Source: Chryseosolibacter sp964438975 (GTDB lineage Bacteria; Bacteroidota; Bacteroidia; Cytophagales; Cyclobacteriaceae). From it: 64,000 nucleotides of DNA. The translations under genes were made by a program, and so were the position numbers. Shown here in pieces: positions 36,397-44,156 of this stretch (position 1 is its first letter; each line of letters begins with the position of its first letter). The stretch is from positions 62,001-126,000 of the forward strand of contig CAYTMU010000002.1 in assembly GCA_964438975.1 (NCBI GenBank). Direction: 5' to 3'. The notes beneath the pieces are model-generated. The model saw nothing but the letters and a program-made list of their open reading frames with translations, had not been told where the DNA came from and ran no database searches.

Positions 36397-39300
36397 ATGG
36401 ATACTGAAGCTACTCGCGCGGAGAGGGCACGCAAGCAATCACCTGCCAGCCACCAAAGTCCGGTTCCCTACAAACCCACACATAAGGTTCGGATTGTGAC
36501 AGCGGCCAGTTTGTTCGATGGCCATGACGTTGCGATAAATATTATGCGCAGGATCATCCAGGCAACAGGCTGTGAAGTCATTCACCTTGGCCACGACCGA
36601 AGTGTGGAGGATGTTGTCAACACTGCAGTTCAGGAAGACGTTCAGGCGATCGCGATAACCAGCTATCAGGGCGGCCACAACGAGTATTTTAAGTATATGT
36701 ACGACTTGCTTCAGGAAAGGGGCGCGGGACATATCAAAATATTTGGAGGCGGGGGCGGCGTCATTCTTCCGGAGGAGATCCGCGATCTGATGAGCTACGG
36801 CATTACGCGTATATATTCCCCGGACGACGGTCGGGGGATGGGTTTACAAGGTATGATCAATGACCTGGTGATGCAGAGTGATTTCCCGACAGGGGAAACA
36901 GCGATAGAGGATTTGTCCCACCTTACGCCAACCAATCATCTGGCTATTGCGCGACTAATCTCTGCAGCTGAGAACTATCAGGATAAGCATCGATCTGTCC
37001 TGGATGACGTGCGAAATTTGGCATTGACCCGAAACGTGCCGGTACTTGGAATTACCGGCACCGGAGGTGCCGGAAAGTCGTCCATGATCGATGAGATTGT
37101 CCGGCGTTTTCTTCGCGCCTCCGGCGACAAAACACTGGGTATCGTTTCAGTGGATCCGTCCAAGCGAAAAACAGGTGGCGCATTGCTGGGTGACCGCATC
37201 CGGATGAATGCTATTAACAATCCCCGCGTGTATATGCGCTCGCTGGCAACGCGGCAGAGCAACCTTGCGATGTCCGTTCATGTGAAGGATGCCGTTCAGA
37301 TACTAAAGACCGCAGGCTTTGACCTCGTTATCCTCGAAACCTCCGGGATCGGCCAGAGCGATACAGAGATACTCGATCACAGTGACGTGTCGCTATATGT
37401 TATGACACCGGAGTACGGTGCTGCGACGCAGTTGGAGAAAATCGACATGCTCGACTTTGCCGATGTTATCGCACTCAATAAGTTCGATAAGCGTGGTGGC
37501 ATGGACGCGCTTCGCGATGTCAAAAAGCAATATCAGCGCAATCACCAGTTGTGGACGGCCAACGTTGATGATATGCCCGTCTTTGGAACGATTGCGTCTC
37601 AGTTCAATGATCCGGGGACGAACCATTTGTATGTGAAACTGATGGACGTTCTTGCTGAGAAGACGCACGCCGACCTCAGGTCCTCAGCCGCCCAAACAGC
37701 CGACGTTTCGGAGAAGATATTTGTGATTCCTCCGCATCGAACGCGGTATCTTAGTGAAATAGCCGAGGAGAATCGCAGATTCCGCGAATGGACCGTCGAA
37801 CAGCGCGAACTGGCACAACGTCTGTACGCGTTGATGAAGTCCGTTGATATCTTCCGTGAATCCGGAGTTGATCCCAATGCGCCTGCGGTCGTAGAATTGG
37901 AGAGACAGTGTACAGCATTGAAGATGCGACTGGATCAAGTGAATCTGCGCATGCTGGAAACATGGGATGAGAAAGTAAAGGCTTACCAGGAACGGGATTT
38001 CGTATTTTCAGTGCGAGGAAAGGAAGTATCTGTTCAAACACATACCGATTCACTTGCTCATACACAAATTCCGAAAGTTGTGCTGCCGCGGTATGAGGGT
38101 TGGGGCGACAGATTGTTCTGGGCATTGCACGAGAATGTGCCCGGCGAGTTTCCCTACACCGCGGGGATATATCCTTTCAAGCGGGAAGGTGAAGACCCTA
38201 CCCGTATGTTCGCGGGAGAGGGCGGTCCCGAGAGAACGAACAGGCGATTTCACTATCTGAGCTATGGCATGCCTGCCAAGAGGTTGTCTACCGCGTTCGA
38301 TTCTGTAACACTGTACGGGCATGACCCCGATTATCGGCCCGACATCTATGGTAAGATCGGGAATTCAGGAGTGAGTGTCTGTTGTCTCGATGACGCGAAG
38401 AAGTTGTACAGTGGATTCAATCTTGCCGATCCGCGCACTTCGGTGTCGATGACGATCAATGGCCCTGCTCCGATGCTACTTGGCTATTTTCTGAACGCTG
38501 CTATCGATCAGCAATGCGAGATCTACATCCGCCAGAATGGTCTGGTCGACGAGGTGAACAGAATGGTTGAGGAGCGCTACCGCGATGCACCCAGACCGGC
38601 GTATCAGGGCGACCTTCCTGATGGAAATGACGGCTTAGGTCTTATGCTGCTCGGTGTGACCGGAGATCAGGTTCTTCCGCCAGACGCGTATGCGCGTATT
38701 CGGGAATCGACGTTGAAGCAGGTGCGAGGAACAGTACAGGCGGATATCCTTAAGGAGGATCAGGCACAAAACACATGTATCTTCTCCACTGAGTTCGCCT
38801 TGCGCCTGATGGGCGATGTGCAACAATATTTCATCAACTATGAGGTGCGCAACTTTTATTCGGTTTCGATCTCGGGCTATCATATCGCGGAGGCTGGTGC
38901 GAATCCGATCACACAATTAGCTTTTACGCTGGCCAACGGATTTACGTACGTTGAATACTACCTGAGCCGGGGAATGAGTATCGATTCGTTTGCCCCGAGT
39001 CTTTCGTTCTTCTTCAGCAACGGTATTGATGCGGAATACGCAGTTATCGGTCGTGTCGCGAGGAGGCTTTGGGCAAAAGCGATGAGAGATAAGTATGGCG
39101 CAAACGCCCGAAGCCAGATGCTGAAGTACCACATACAGACGTCAGGTCGTTCGCTGCACGCACAAGAAATCGACTTTAACGACATCCGCACTACCCTTCA
39201 GGCCTTATACGCGATCTATGACAACTGCAACTCATTGCATACGAACGCCTATGACGAGGCAATTACAACTCCAACGGAGGAATCAGTGCGGCGTGCCATG

Positions 39301-39825
39301 GCGATTCAGTTGATTATCAATAAGGAACTGGGTCTGGCCAGGAATGAGAACCCGTTGCAAGGGTCGTTCATCATCGAGGAACTCACGGATCTCGTGGAAG
39401 AGGCTGTGTTGGCTGAATTCGACCGGATCACAGAACGCGGTGGTGTGCTCGGTGCGATGGAGACAATGTATCAGCGTGGAAAGATACAGGAGGAAAGCCT
39501 TTACTACGAACAGCTCAAACACACGGGCGATTATCCGATCATCGGTGTGAATACGTTTCTCAGTTCAAAAGGCTCGCCGACGACGCTCCCCCGGGAGGTT
39601 ATTCGTGCGACGACCGACGAGAAGGAATACCAGATCAAAATGTTGCAGAATTTACACCGCTTCCAAAAGGAGCATGAGAATGAAATGATCATACGCATTC
39701 AGGATGCAGCAGTGCGAAACGGAAACATCTTCTCCGAGCTTATGGAGGCGACCAAGGTATGCTCAATCGGGCAATTGACGAAGGCGCTGTTCGAAGTGGG
39801 CGGGCAATACCGGAGAAATATGTAG
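36397..39825 (+). CDS. icmF: Fused B12-dependent acyl-CoA mutase with G-protein chaperone (IcmF type)
   Basis: This 1142-residue protein joins a cobalamin-binding domain (about 28-160; SLFDGHDVAINIMRRI with the B12-ligand His in DGH), a MeaI-type GTPase (P-loop GTGGAGKSS from about 220, NKFDKRGG at about 361) and a mutase barrel (about 560-1110; DPRTSVSMTINGPAPMLLGYFLNA, RNFYSVSISGYHIAEAGANPI, QTSGRSLHAQEIDFNDIRTTLQAL). This order defines IcmF, which interconverts isobutyryl-CoA and n-butyryl-CoA, with relatives acting on pivalyl- or isovaleryl-CoA. The G domain guards cofactor loading. It is monocistronic. Substrate preference cannot be fixed without structural comparison. Confidence 0.92.
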   Translation: MDTEATRAERARKQSPASHQSPVPYKPTHKVRIVTAASLFDGHDVAINIMRRIIQATGCEVIHLGHDRSVEDVVNTAVQEDVQAIAITSYQGGHNEYFKYMYDLLQERGAGHIKIFGGGGGVILPEEIRDLMSYGITRIYSPDDGRGMGLQGMINDLVMQSDFPTGETAIEDLSHLTPTNHLAIARLISAAENYQDKHRSVLDDVRNLALTRNVPVLGITGTGGAGKSSMIDEIVRRFLRASGDKTLGIVSVDPSKRKTGGALLGDRIRMNAINNPRVYMRSLATRQSNLAMSVHVKDAVQILKTAGFDLVILETSGIGQSDTEILDHSDVSLYVMTPEYGAATQLEKIDMLDFADVIALNKFDKRGGMDALRDVKKQYQRNHQLWTANVDDMPVFGTIASQFNDPGTNHLYVKLMDVLAEKTHADLRSSAAQTADVSEKIFVIPPHRTRYLSEIAEENRRFREWTVEQRELAQRLYALMKSVDIFRESGVDPNAPAVVELERQCTALKMRLDQVNLRMLETWDEKVKAYQERDFVFSVRGKEVSVQTHTDSLAHTQIPKVVLPRYEGWGDRLFWALHENVPGEFPYTAGIYPFKREGEDPTRMFAGEGGPERTNRRFHYLSYGMPAKRLSTAFDSVTLYGHDPDYRPDIYGKIGNSGVSVCCLDDAKKLYSGFNLADPRTSVSMTINGPAPMLLGYFLNAAIDQQCEIYIRQNGLVDEVNRMVEERYRDAPRPAYQGDLPDGNDGLGLMLLGVTGDQVLPPDAYARIRESTLKQVRGTVQADILKEDQAQNTCIFSTEFALRLMGDVQQYFINYEVRNFYSVSISGYHIAEAGANPITQLAFTLANGFTYVEYYLSRGMSIDSFAPSLSFFFSNGIDAEYAVIGRVARRLWAKAMRDKYGANARSQMLKYHIQTSGRSLHAQEIDFNDIRTTLQALYAIYDNCNSLHTNAYDEAITTPTEESVRRAMAIQLIINKELGLARNENPLQGSFIIEELTDLVEEAVLAEFDRITERGGVLGAMETMYQRGKIQEESLYYEQLKHTGDYPIIGVNTFLSSKGSPTTLPREVIRATTDEKEYQIKMLQNLHRFQKEHENEMIIRIQDAAVRNGNIFSELMEATKVCSIGQLTKALFEVGGQYRRNM

Positions 39826-39847
39826 GCTCCCGGAGAAGGTTTGAAGA

Positions 39848-39875
39848 TACCGGTTGCCGCAAGCGCCAACCGGTA
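39848..39875. terminator. Hairpin between convergent icmF and SOD genes
   Basis: TACCGGTTG (39848-39856) and CAACCGGTA (39867-39875) form a perfect 9-bp stem around a 10-base loop, centred between the two convergent stop codons. It lacks a clear T-tract on either side, so it may act as an mRNA 3'-end stabiliser or a weak bidirectional terminator. Confidence 0.5.
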
Positions 39876-39886
39876 CCGAATAGTGG

Positions 39887-40501
39887 CTATTTGATAACTC
39901 CGCAGCTCAATCTTCCGCCTGCATTCCCAGTCGGTTGTGTTGTGAAATCGTCAGCCTTTTCATGGACGATAACTGCTTTACCAAGAACATTTGTGCTGTC
40001 GGGTCCGCCGATTGTCCATCCCTCAACCGTCACGCGCATGACTCCTTTGCCATCGTTTCCCACGGCCATATTTCCAACGTCTCCTTTATGACAGGGTCCG
40101 TCACCACGTTTGCCGTGTGGCTTCATAGTAGGATTCCAATGTCCTCCCGCTGATGAGGCGTCTTCCGCACTACAATCGCCCTTCTCATGAAGATGAACAG
40201 CGTGTTCGCCGGGGGTTAGATTGTTTACGGTTAGTTCGAACTGGACGCGGCTGTTTCCTTCATCTGTAAATATAGCCTCGCCCGTGACATTGCTGCCGCT
40301 GGCAGCTTCCATAACGGCCCGCGCAGTAGTTGTAGTAGCTGTCGTTTCTTCTTGTTGGGTACTTTCATTGTCAGCTTGCTTGCTTCCCGTGTTACAGCCC
40401 GACAAACAGAACATTGTTGCAACGGTGCAGATAACCATAATTGCGGATAATAGATGTCGGTGTTCTCCACCAACCGGAGTAGCCGTGTGCGATTTTTTCA
40501 T
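39887..40501 (-). CDS. sodC: Cu/Zn superoxide dismutase family lipoprotein
   Basis: This 204-residue protein has a lipoprotein signal with Cys at about 36 (MFCLSGC) and then a Gln/Glu/Thr-rich linker (about 40-60). The SOD fold has the Cu ligands in HAVHLHEKGDC, the bridging and Zn ligands in GGHWNP, KPHG and KGDVGN, and the last Cu His in KAVIVHEKADDF; the disulfide cysteines are in GDC and LSCG. All ligands are present, so it should be active in the envelope, converting superoxide to peroxide. It is monocistronic, converging with icmF. Confidence 0.92.
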   Translation of the reverse strand: MKKSHTATPVGGEHRHLLSAIMVICTVATMFCLSGCNTGSKQADNESTQQEETTATTTTARAVMEAASGSNVTGEAIFTDEGNSRVQFELTVNNLTPGEHAVHLHEKGDCSAEDASSAGGHWNPTMKPHGKRGDGPCHKGDVGNMAVGNDGKGVMRVTVEGWTIGGPDSTNVLGKAVIVHEKADDFTTQPTGNAGGRLSCGVIK

Positions 40502-41067
40502 GATGAGCTGTTTAGGTTGTGTTTTAATGACGCTACGTAAAGGTAGTGGCTAAATGACTGAAATGCCAGCCATGCCATTGTTTTTGACTATGTACAAAAA
40601 TTCGTGCCTGGTCACCCAAGTCAGATTGCGGAGGGGGATCGATAGCTTGCCTTCAATTTACTGATCCGCGTTGAATGATTTTTGGCTGTGACTTTGCGGT
40701 ATACTTTATGACATGCACACGTATTTTTCGCGTAACCGAACCGTGTTAAATCCGATCTCAATGATTGCGATCGCATGTTGTGTATCGTGAACCTAGGTGG
40801 TGGAGTTGGATCGCATCACTGTTTGTGTCTGATGTCGTGTATCATGTAGATGCATGATGCAACAAGAGCTAGCGCGTGAAGACGTAATATTAAAGCGCAT
40901 CAACTTGAGAGTACATCACCTTGTTTGCTATGCAACGCATTTTGTGAACAGTCAAGATTATTTGAGTTTTTTTTTAGTTTATTAATCTTAGTAAGTATAT
41001 TTACGCCTGAAGTCCTAGGTTGGACGACAAATAGTTTTATTTTTTTAAACCAAAAAACAAAAACGCT
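40502..41067. other. Long intergenic region (566 bp) between sodC and the histone-like gene
   Basis: I see no protein gene here. A minus-strand TACCTTTA word (40538-40545) could be the -7 element of sodC. A plus-strand TATATTTA (40996-41003) preceded by a T-rich tract could be the promoter of the lysine-rich gene. Short inverted repeats occur, such as GCGATCGC and ATCATG-N6-CATGAT (40841-40858). A small RNA cannot be excluded, but nothing matches one that I know. Confidence 0.5.
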
Positions 41068-41253
41068 ATGGCAAAGAAAGCGAAGAAAGCTGCGAAAAAG
41101 ACAGCTAAGAAAGCGAAGAAAGCTGCAAAGAAGACAGCTAAGAAAGCTGCAAAGAAGTCAGCTAAGAAGACTGCAAAGAAGTCAGCTAAGAAAACCGCGA
41201 AGAAGGCTCCTAAGAAGGCCGCGAAAAAAGCTGCTAAGAAGAGAAAGAAGTAG
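41068..41253 (+). CDS. Histone H1-like Lys/Ala-repeat DNA-binding protein
   Basis: This 61-residue protein consists almost wholly of AKKxAKK-type repeats (Ala, Lys, a few Ser and Thr, one Pro), ending KKRKK. Such sequence resembles the C-terminal tail of eukaryotic histone H1 and bacterial Hc1/AlgP-like proteins, and should bind DNA non-specifically and compact it. The DNA repeats follow the code and vary at third positions. It has an A-rich leader ending CGCTATGG that is nearly identical to the leader of the second Lys-rich gene at 42033, pointing to a duplication. A strong terminator follows. Confidence 0.85.
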   Translation: MAKKAKKAAKKTAKKAKKAAKKTAKKAAKKSAKKTAKKSAKKTAKKAPKKAAKKAAKKRKK

Positions 41254-41298
41254 CCAGTACAAGCCGGGTTTAACTAACCTGGCGAAATCTGGAAGAAG

Positions 41299-41328
41299 CC
41301 TGAGTACAACGTACTCAGGTTTTTTTTT
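41299..41328 (+). terminator. Intrinsic terminator after the histone-like gene
   Basis: CCTGAGTAC (41299-41307), loop AAC and GTACTCAGG (41311-41319) form a perfect 9-bp stem followed by nine T (41320-41328). It ends the plus-strand transcript; the minus strand has no T-tract after the stem. Confidence 0.92.
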
Positions 41329-41396
41329 GCTCTCGCTTTCCATCCGGTGGATTACTTCGGCTCTCTATATATACTTGATGACGGGGCCGATGCCCT

Positions 41397-41747
41397 TTAA
41401 CCCTTCTTGCTTTTCACGGTTTTCGACTTCTTCGGCGGAACGGAAGCAGTGTCAAGGAAGGTCTCAAATGCATCGAGTTTTCTGGTCCAGAATGCACGAT
41501 AGGTGTCTACCCAGTCTGCAACTTCGGCGAGCCGCTGAAGATTTGCTTCACACAGTCGTTCCCGCCCGTTTCTTCGGATTTCTATCAGGCCACATTCAGC
41601 CAGAATTCGTACATGTCTGGATATCGCCGGACGACTGACCCGGAAGTTGCCGGCAACTGCGTTAAGATTCAAAGAACCGTATGCAAGGATGTGTATGATC
41701 TGTCGGCGTGTCGGATCGGCGATCGCCTGGAATACGTCTCGTCTCAT
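41397..41747 (-). CDS. ArsR-family winged-helix transcriptional regulator with Lys-rich tail
   Basis: This 116-residue regulator begins FQAIADPTRRQIIHILAYGSLNLNAVAGNFRVSRPAISRHVRILAECGLIEIRRNGRERL, the ArsR/SmtB helix-turn-helix and wing. The remaining part (WVDTYRAFWTRKLDAFETFL) resembles members of the SdpR-like subgroup, which have no CxC metal site; no metal-binding cysteine pair is visible. The C-terminus is a lysine-rich extension (PPKKSKTVKSKKG) not needed for the fold. It lies between two histone-like genes on the opposite strand. Two inverted repeats overlap its predicted promoter, suggesting autoregulation. Confidence 0.87.
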   Translation of the reverse strand: MRRDVFQAIADPTRRQIIHILAYGSLNLNAVAGNFRVSRPAISRHVRILAECGLIEIRRNGRERLCEANLQRLAEVADWVDTYRAFWTRKLDAFETFLDTASVPPKKSKTVKSKKG

Positions 41748-41759
41748 GGTTGTGATATA

Positions 41760-41777
41760 TGTAACTGATGTGTTACA
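41760..41777. promoter_or_regulatory. Inverted repeat at the arsR transcription start, candidate operator
   Basis: TGTAAC-N6-GTTACA is a perfect 6+6 inverted repeat spanning the predicted arsR start site just downstream of its -7 word. Binding here would block transcription, as for ArsR-family repressors. Confidence 0.45.
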
Positions 41778-41783
41778 AATATA
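41776..41783 (-). promoter_or_regulatory. Predicted -7 element of the arsR-type gene
   Basis: The minus-strand word TATATTTG is an exact TAnnTTTG match, 29 bases upstream of the ATG at 41747. It is flanked on both sides by inverted repeats. Confidence 0.5.
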
Positions 41784-41784
41784 C

Positions 41785-41804
41785 AGGTAACCGAACGATT
41801 ACCT
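41785..41804. promoter_or_regulatory. Second inverted repeat in the arsR promoter
   Basis: AGGTAA-N8-TTACCT is a perfect 6+6 inverted repeat in the spacer upstream of the arsR -7 word. The GTAAC/GTTAC core resembles the first repeat at 41760-41777, so one protein may bind both. Confidence 0.4.
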
Positions 41805-41988
41805 ATGAATATCGGGAACAATCTTTTAGTAACCCATAATGCAAAAGATGCGGGGCGAATTAGGATAATTTCTGCCACGCATGTATTTTAGTGAAACGTT
41901 TCGTGTCGAATGCGAATACACATCAGTAAGAATCTCGAAGAAATCCCGCCGAATCTTATATTCGCACCCGAAAGTCATCGTTACCCAT

Positions 41989-41996
41989 TATCTTTG
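41989..41996 (+). promoter_or_regulatory. Predicted -7 element of the histone-SWIB gene
   Basis: TATCTTTG is an exact TAnnTTTG match 36 bases upstream of the ATG at 42033. The leader that follows is A/T-rich (TTAATTAACTTTTAAATC). No TTTG at the usual -33 distance is visible. Confidence 0.5.
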
Positions 41997-42032
41997 AATC
42001 TTTATTAATTAACTTTTAAATCAAAAAACGCT

Positions 42033-42470
42033 ATGGCAAAGAAAGCGAAGAAGGCTGCAAAGAAGTCAGCCAAGAAAAGCCCTAAGAAGGCTGCAAAGAA
42101 GTCAGCTAAGAAGGCTGTGAAGAAGTCGGCTAAAAAGGCTGCAAAGAAGGCTGCTCCGAAGAAAAAGGTAGCTAAAAAGAAAGTAGCCAAGAAAAAAGTG
42201 GCCAAGAAGAAGTCAGCCAGGAAACCTAATGCAGCGTTCATGGCTCCCTTGACGCTCAGCCCTGCGCTGGCCGACGTCGTAGGTAGCAAGCCGCTGCCGA
42301 GAACCGAGATCATCAAGAAGATCTGGGCGTATATCAAGAAGAACGGACTTCAGGATTCGCGCAACAGAAGGATGATCAACGCCGATGCCAAACTGAAACC
42401 TCTTTTTGGCGGAAAGAGCCAGATCTCAATGTTTGAGCTGGCCAAAGTTGTCAATAACAACGTGAAGTGA
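42033..42470 (+). CDS. Histone H1-like Lys/Ala-repeat protein fused to a SWIB domain
   Basis: The 145-residue product has an N-terminal basic tail of AKKSAKK/AKKKV repeats (about 1-66) and a C-terminal SWIB/MDM2 domain (about 68-145; LTLSPALADVVGSKPLPRTEIIKKIWAYIKKNGLQD...DAKLKPLFGGKSQISMFELAKVV). SWIB domains are known from eukaryotic chromatin remodelling factors and from chlamydial and other bacterial proteins, where their role is unclear. The fusion suggests a nucleoid protein in which the tail binds DNA and the SWIB part mediates protein contacts. The tail and leader closely match the 61-residue paralogue at 41068. A terminator follows. Confidence 0.88.
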   Translation: MAKKAKKAAKKSAKKSPKKAAKKSAKKAVKKSAKKAAKKAAPKKKVAKKKVAKKKVAKKKSARKPNAAFMAPLTLSPALADVVGSKPLPRTEIIKKIWAYIKKNGLQDSRNRRMINADAKLKPLFGGKSQISMFELAKVVNNNVK

Positions 42471-42508
42471 GTTGCGCCCGGTCCGGGCATCTCATTAAAA
42501 TCCATGCA

Positions 42509-42542
42509 GAGTCACTTGCTATCGCGAGTGACTCTTTTGTTT
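42509..42542 (+). terminator. Intrinsic terminator after the histone-SWIB gene
   Basis: GAGTCACT (42509-42516) pairs with AGTGACTC (42527-42534), and TGC/GCG can extend the stem around a four-base loop. TTTTGTTT follows. The response regulator gene converges from the right, with its stop codon at 42547. Confidence 0.82.
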
Positions 42543-42546
42543 CATC

Positions 42547-42966
42547 CTAGTTGATCCGTCTCAGTAGTGAGTCGATCGATTCACACAAACCGCGGAAATC
42601 GTGGTGCTTGTTGAGAAACTCGTTTGCACCGAGGGCTGCGTATTCTTCGGTTTCCTCAGGGTTTATCCGCGTTGAGTACATAACTACCGGTACAGTCTCG
42701 AGCCGCTTGTTCTGTCGCAGTGCCGCGAGCACCGTCTTGCCGTCCATGGTCGGCATGTGAATATCGAGAAAAATGTAGTCGGGCACGATCGTATCCCGAA
42801 GGATGTTGAGAACTTCTTTTGCATCCCGGGCAAGCAGGCATTTCGCCAGCGGGTTGACAGTTTTTACCGCCTTATAGAATATTTCCAGATCTTCGGGATC
42901 GTCATCAATGTTCAGAACGACTACCCCCTCATTTTTCGACACCTTCCTACCAGCCATAGCGTTCAC
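42547..42966 (-). CDS. Stand-alone CheY-like response regulator
   Basis: This receiver-only protein of about 139 residues (or 136 from the ATG of MAGRKVS) has the acidic pocket NIDDDPEDLEIF, the phospho-acceptor Asp in YIFLDIHMPTMDG, the Thr/Ser position in VVMYSTRI and the Lys in NEFLNKHHD. No output domain is present, so it works by protein contact, for example in a phosphorelay or by modulating a partner. It is not adjacent to a kinase gene. The group of Bacteroidota response regulators with PEDLEIF-type starts is often linked to phytochrome or PAS kinases, but no partner is visible here. Confidence 0.88.
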   Translation of the reverse strand: MNAMAGRKVSKNEGVVVLNIDDDPEDLEIFYKAVKTVNPLAKCLLARDAKEVLNILRDTIVPDYIFLDIHMPTMDGKTVLAALRQNKRLETVPVVMYSTRINPEETEEYAALGANEFLNKHHDFRGLCESIDSLLRRIN

Positions 42967-43093
42967 TTTTACCTACACTCAGGACAATATATATTCCTGT
43001 TCCGGATATTGAAACCGTATGTGCAGATAATCGGGTAAGCTGAGTTTAAACTGGATGAGCTACCGTCATTCGTGCCGCAACCAGCTATATAGA

Positions 43094-44035
43094 TTACTTT
43101 TTCGGAAAGTGAAGATGCACCTGGTCATGCATTGTATATAGCCGGTATACCTCGCCATCATGGACCATAACACCGCTTGATTTATTGTCGCGCAGGAGCG
43201 GGTTGCCCGGGTACTTGGTCCAGGTATTAAGATCGGATGAGACCGCTACATTTGTATTCCAGTCACTCCAGTCTTCGGTAGGAGTGCCGTGATAGTATGC
43301 GTAATAGTAGTCACCATAACGAATGATCTGATTCAATGCCACCCCGTATTTATCGTAGTCGTCGGGTCCCATCAATATGACCGGGTCGTCCTGAACGTGG
43401 TCCCATCTCTCCTGATCAGTGGAGGTGGCGTGCCAGATACCGAGGTCGGCATGCTCATAAAACAAGTGCCAGGTATCACCTTCGATGTATACCGTGGGTG
43501 TTCCATACACCCCCGGGGGAAGTGGCTCGCCATTGGTCGTATAGATGCGCAAGGGGCCGCGAGATGTCCAGTTGACCTTATCAGGTGATGTAAGCATATG
43601 TGCAACATCATTTTCACCTTCCGCAAACATATAGTAGAGGTCGTCATGTTTTAACACCATCATATCCTCAACCCACATATCGGAGAAGATCGGGTTGTCG
43701 CTGTGTCGATTCCAGGTAATCCCGTCGGCGCTCGTAGCGTATCCCAACGCCATCTTTTCGCCAGGACCGCTTCGGTACCCCGTGTACCAGAGATGATATC
43801 CGTCAGCCTCTTTGATCACAAATCCCCGTTCACGGATCTTTTCATCCCAGGTATCAGAGTTTGTTCCGGCGAACAATGGGTTGCCTTCGTAAGAATCGAA
43901 CTCGACGAGTTCGTTGGGAAATAATACCGTGGAGTCAATTCCACTTTCGTCACTGGCGGTGGACGCTTTTTGGTTACAAGCAGGTAGCAGGATGATCAGA
44001 GCAAGGATCGGGATGCGGAGCAAAGAAGAAAACAT
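43094..44035 (-). CDS. Five-bladed beta-propeller glycoside hydrolase-like lipoprotein
   Basis: This 313-residue lipoprotein (lipobox LIILLPAC) has the repeat pattern of the GH43/GH32/GH130-like propeller: EGNPLFAG...WDEKIRERGFVIKEADGYHLWYTGYRSG, LGYATSADGITWNRHSDNPIF, DDLYYMFAEGEND, GDTWHLFYEHAD and YGDYYYAYYHGT, each blade ending in an aromatic motif. Candidate catalytic acids are the Asp in the first blades and the Glu in YEHAD, but assignment to one family is not possible by eye. It should act on a sugar at the outer membrane or periplasm. It stands alone, divergent from the CinA-C gene. Confidence 0.75.
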   Translation of the reverse strand: MFSSLLRIPILALIILLPACNQKASTASDESGIDSTVLFPNELVEFDSYEGNPLFAGTNSDTWDEKIRERGFVIKEADGYHLWYTGYRSGPGEKMALGYATSADGITWNRHSDNPIFSDMWVEDMMVLKHDDLYYMFAEGENDVAHMLTSPDKVNWTSRGPLRIYTTNGEPLPPGVYGTPTVYIEGDTWHLFYEHADLGIWHATSTDQERWDHVQDDPVILMGPDDYDKYGVALNQIIRYGDYYYAYYHGTPTEDWSDWNTNVAVSSDLNTWTKYPGNPLLRDNKSSGVMVHDGEVYRLYTMHDQVHLHFPKK

Positions 44036-44156
44036 CGTGAGTAGTTAGTGTTTTGGACGTTGTCATTTAAAGGTCATTAAGGTAAGTAATAATGGTCATA
44101 TTCCATCTGCAGCGGGTATGATTTTGGCAGTGACACACTTTTCCAGGCCATCCAAA

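Noticed and set aside
40925..41638. Long plus-strand ORF rich in Arg, Leu and Gln (237 codons)
   Set aside because: It is a shifted frame through the Lys/Ala repeats of the histone-like gene and then antisense to the arsR gene; its Arg/Leu repeats are a reading-frame echo and it crosses a strong terminator.
41068..42230. Tandem DNA repeats resembling a satellite or CRISPR-like array
   Set aside because: The repeats are three-base-phased codons (GCN AAG AAR) of the basic proteins, with no spacers and no conserved repeat unit.
42005..42337. Minus-strand ORF with repeated FFLATFFLADFF-like segments
   Set aside because: It is antisense to the Lys-rich repeats of the histone-SWIB gene; the hydrophobic repeats come from complementing AAG/GCN codons.
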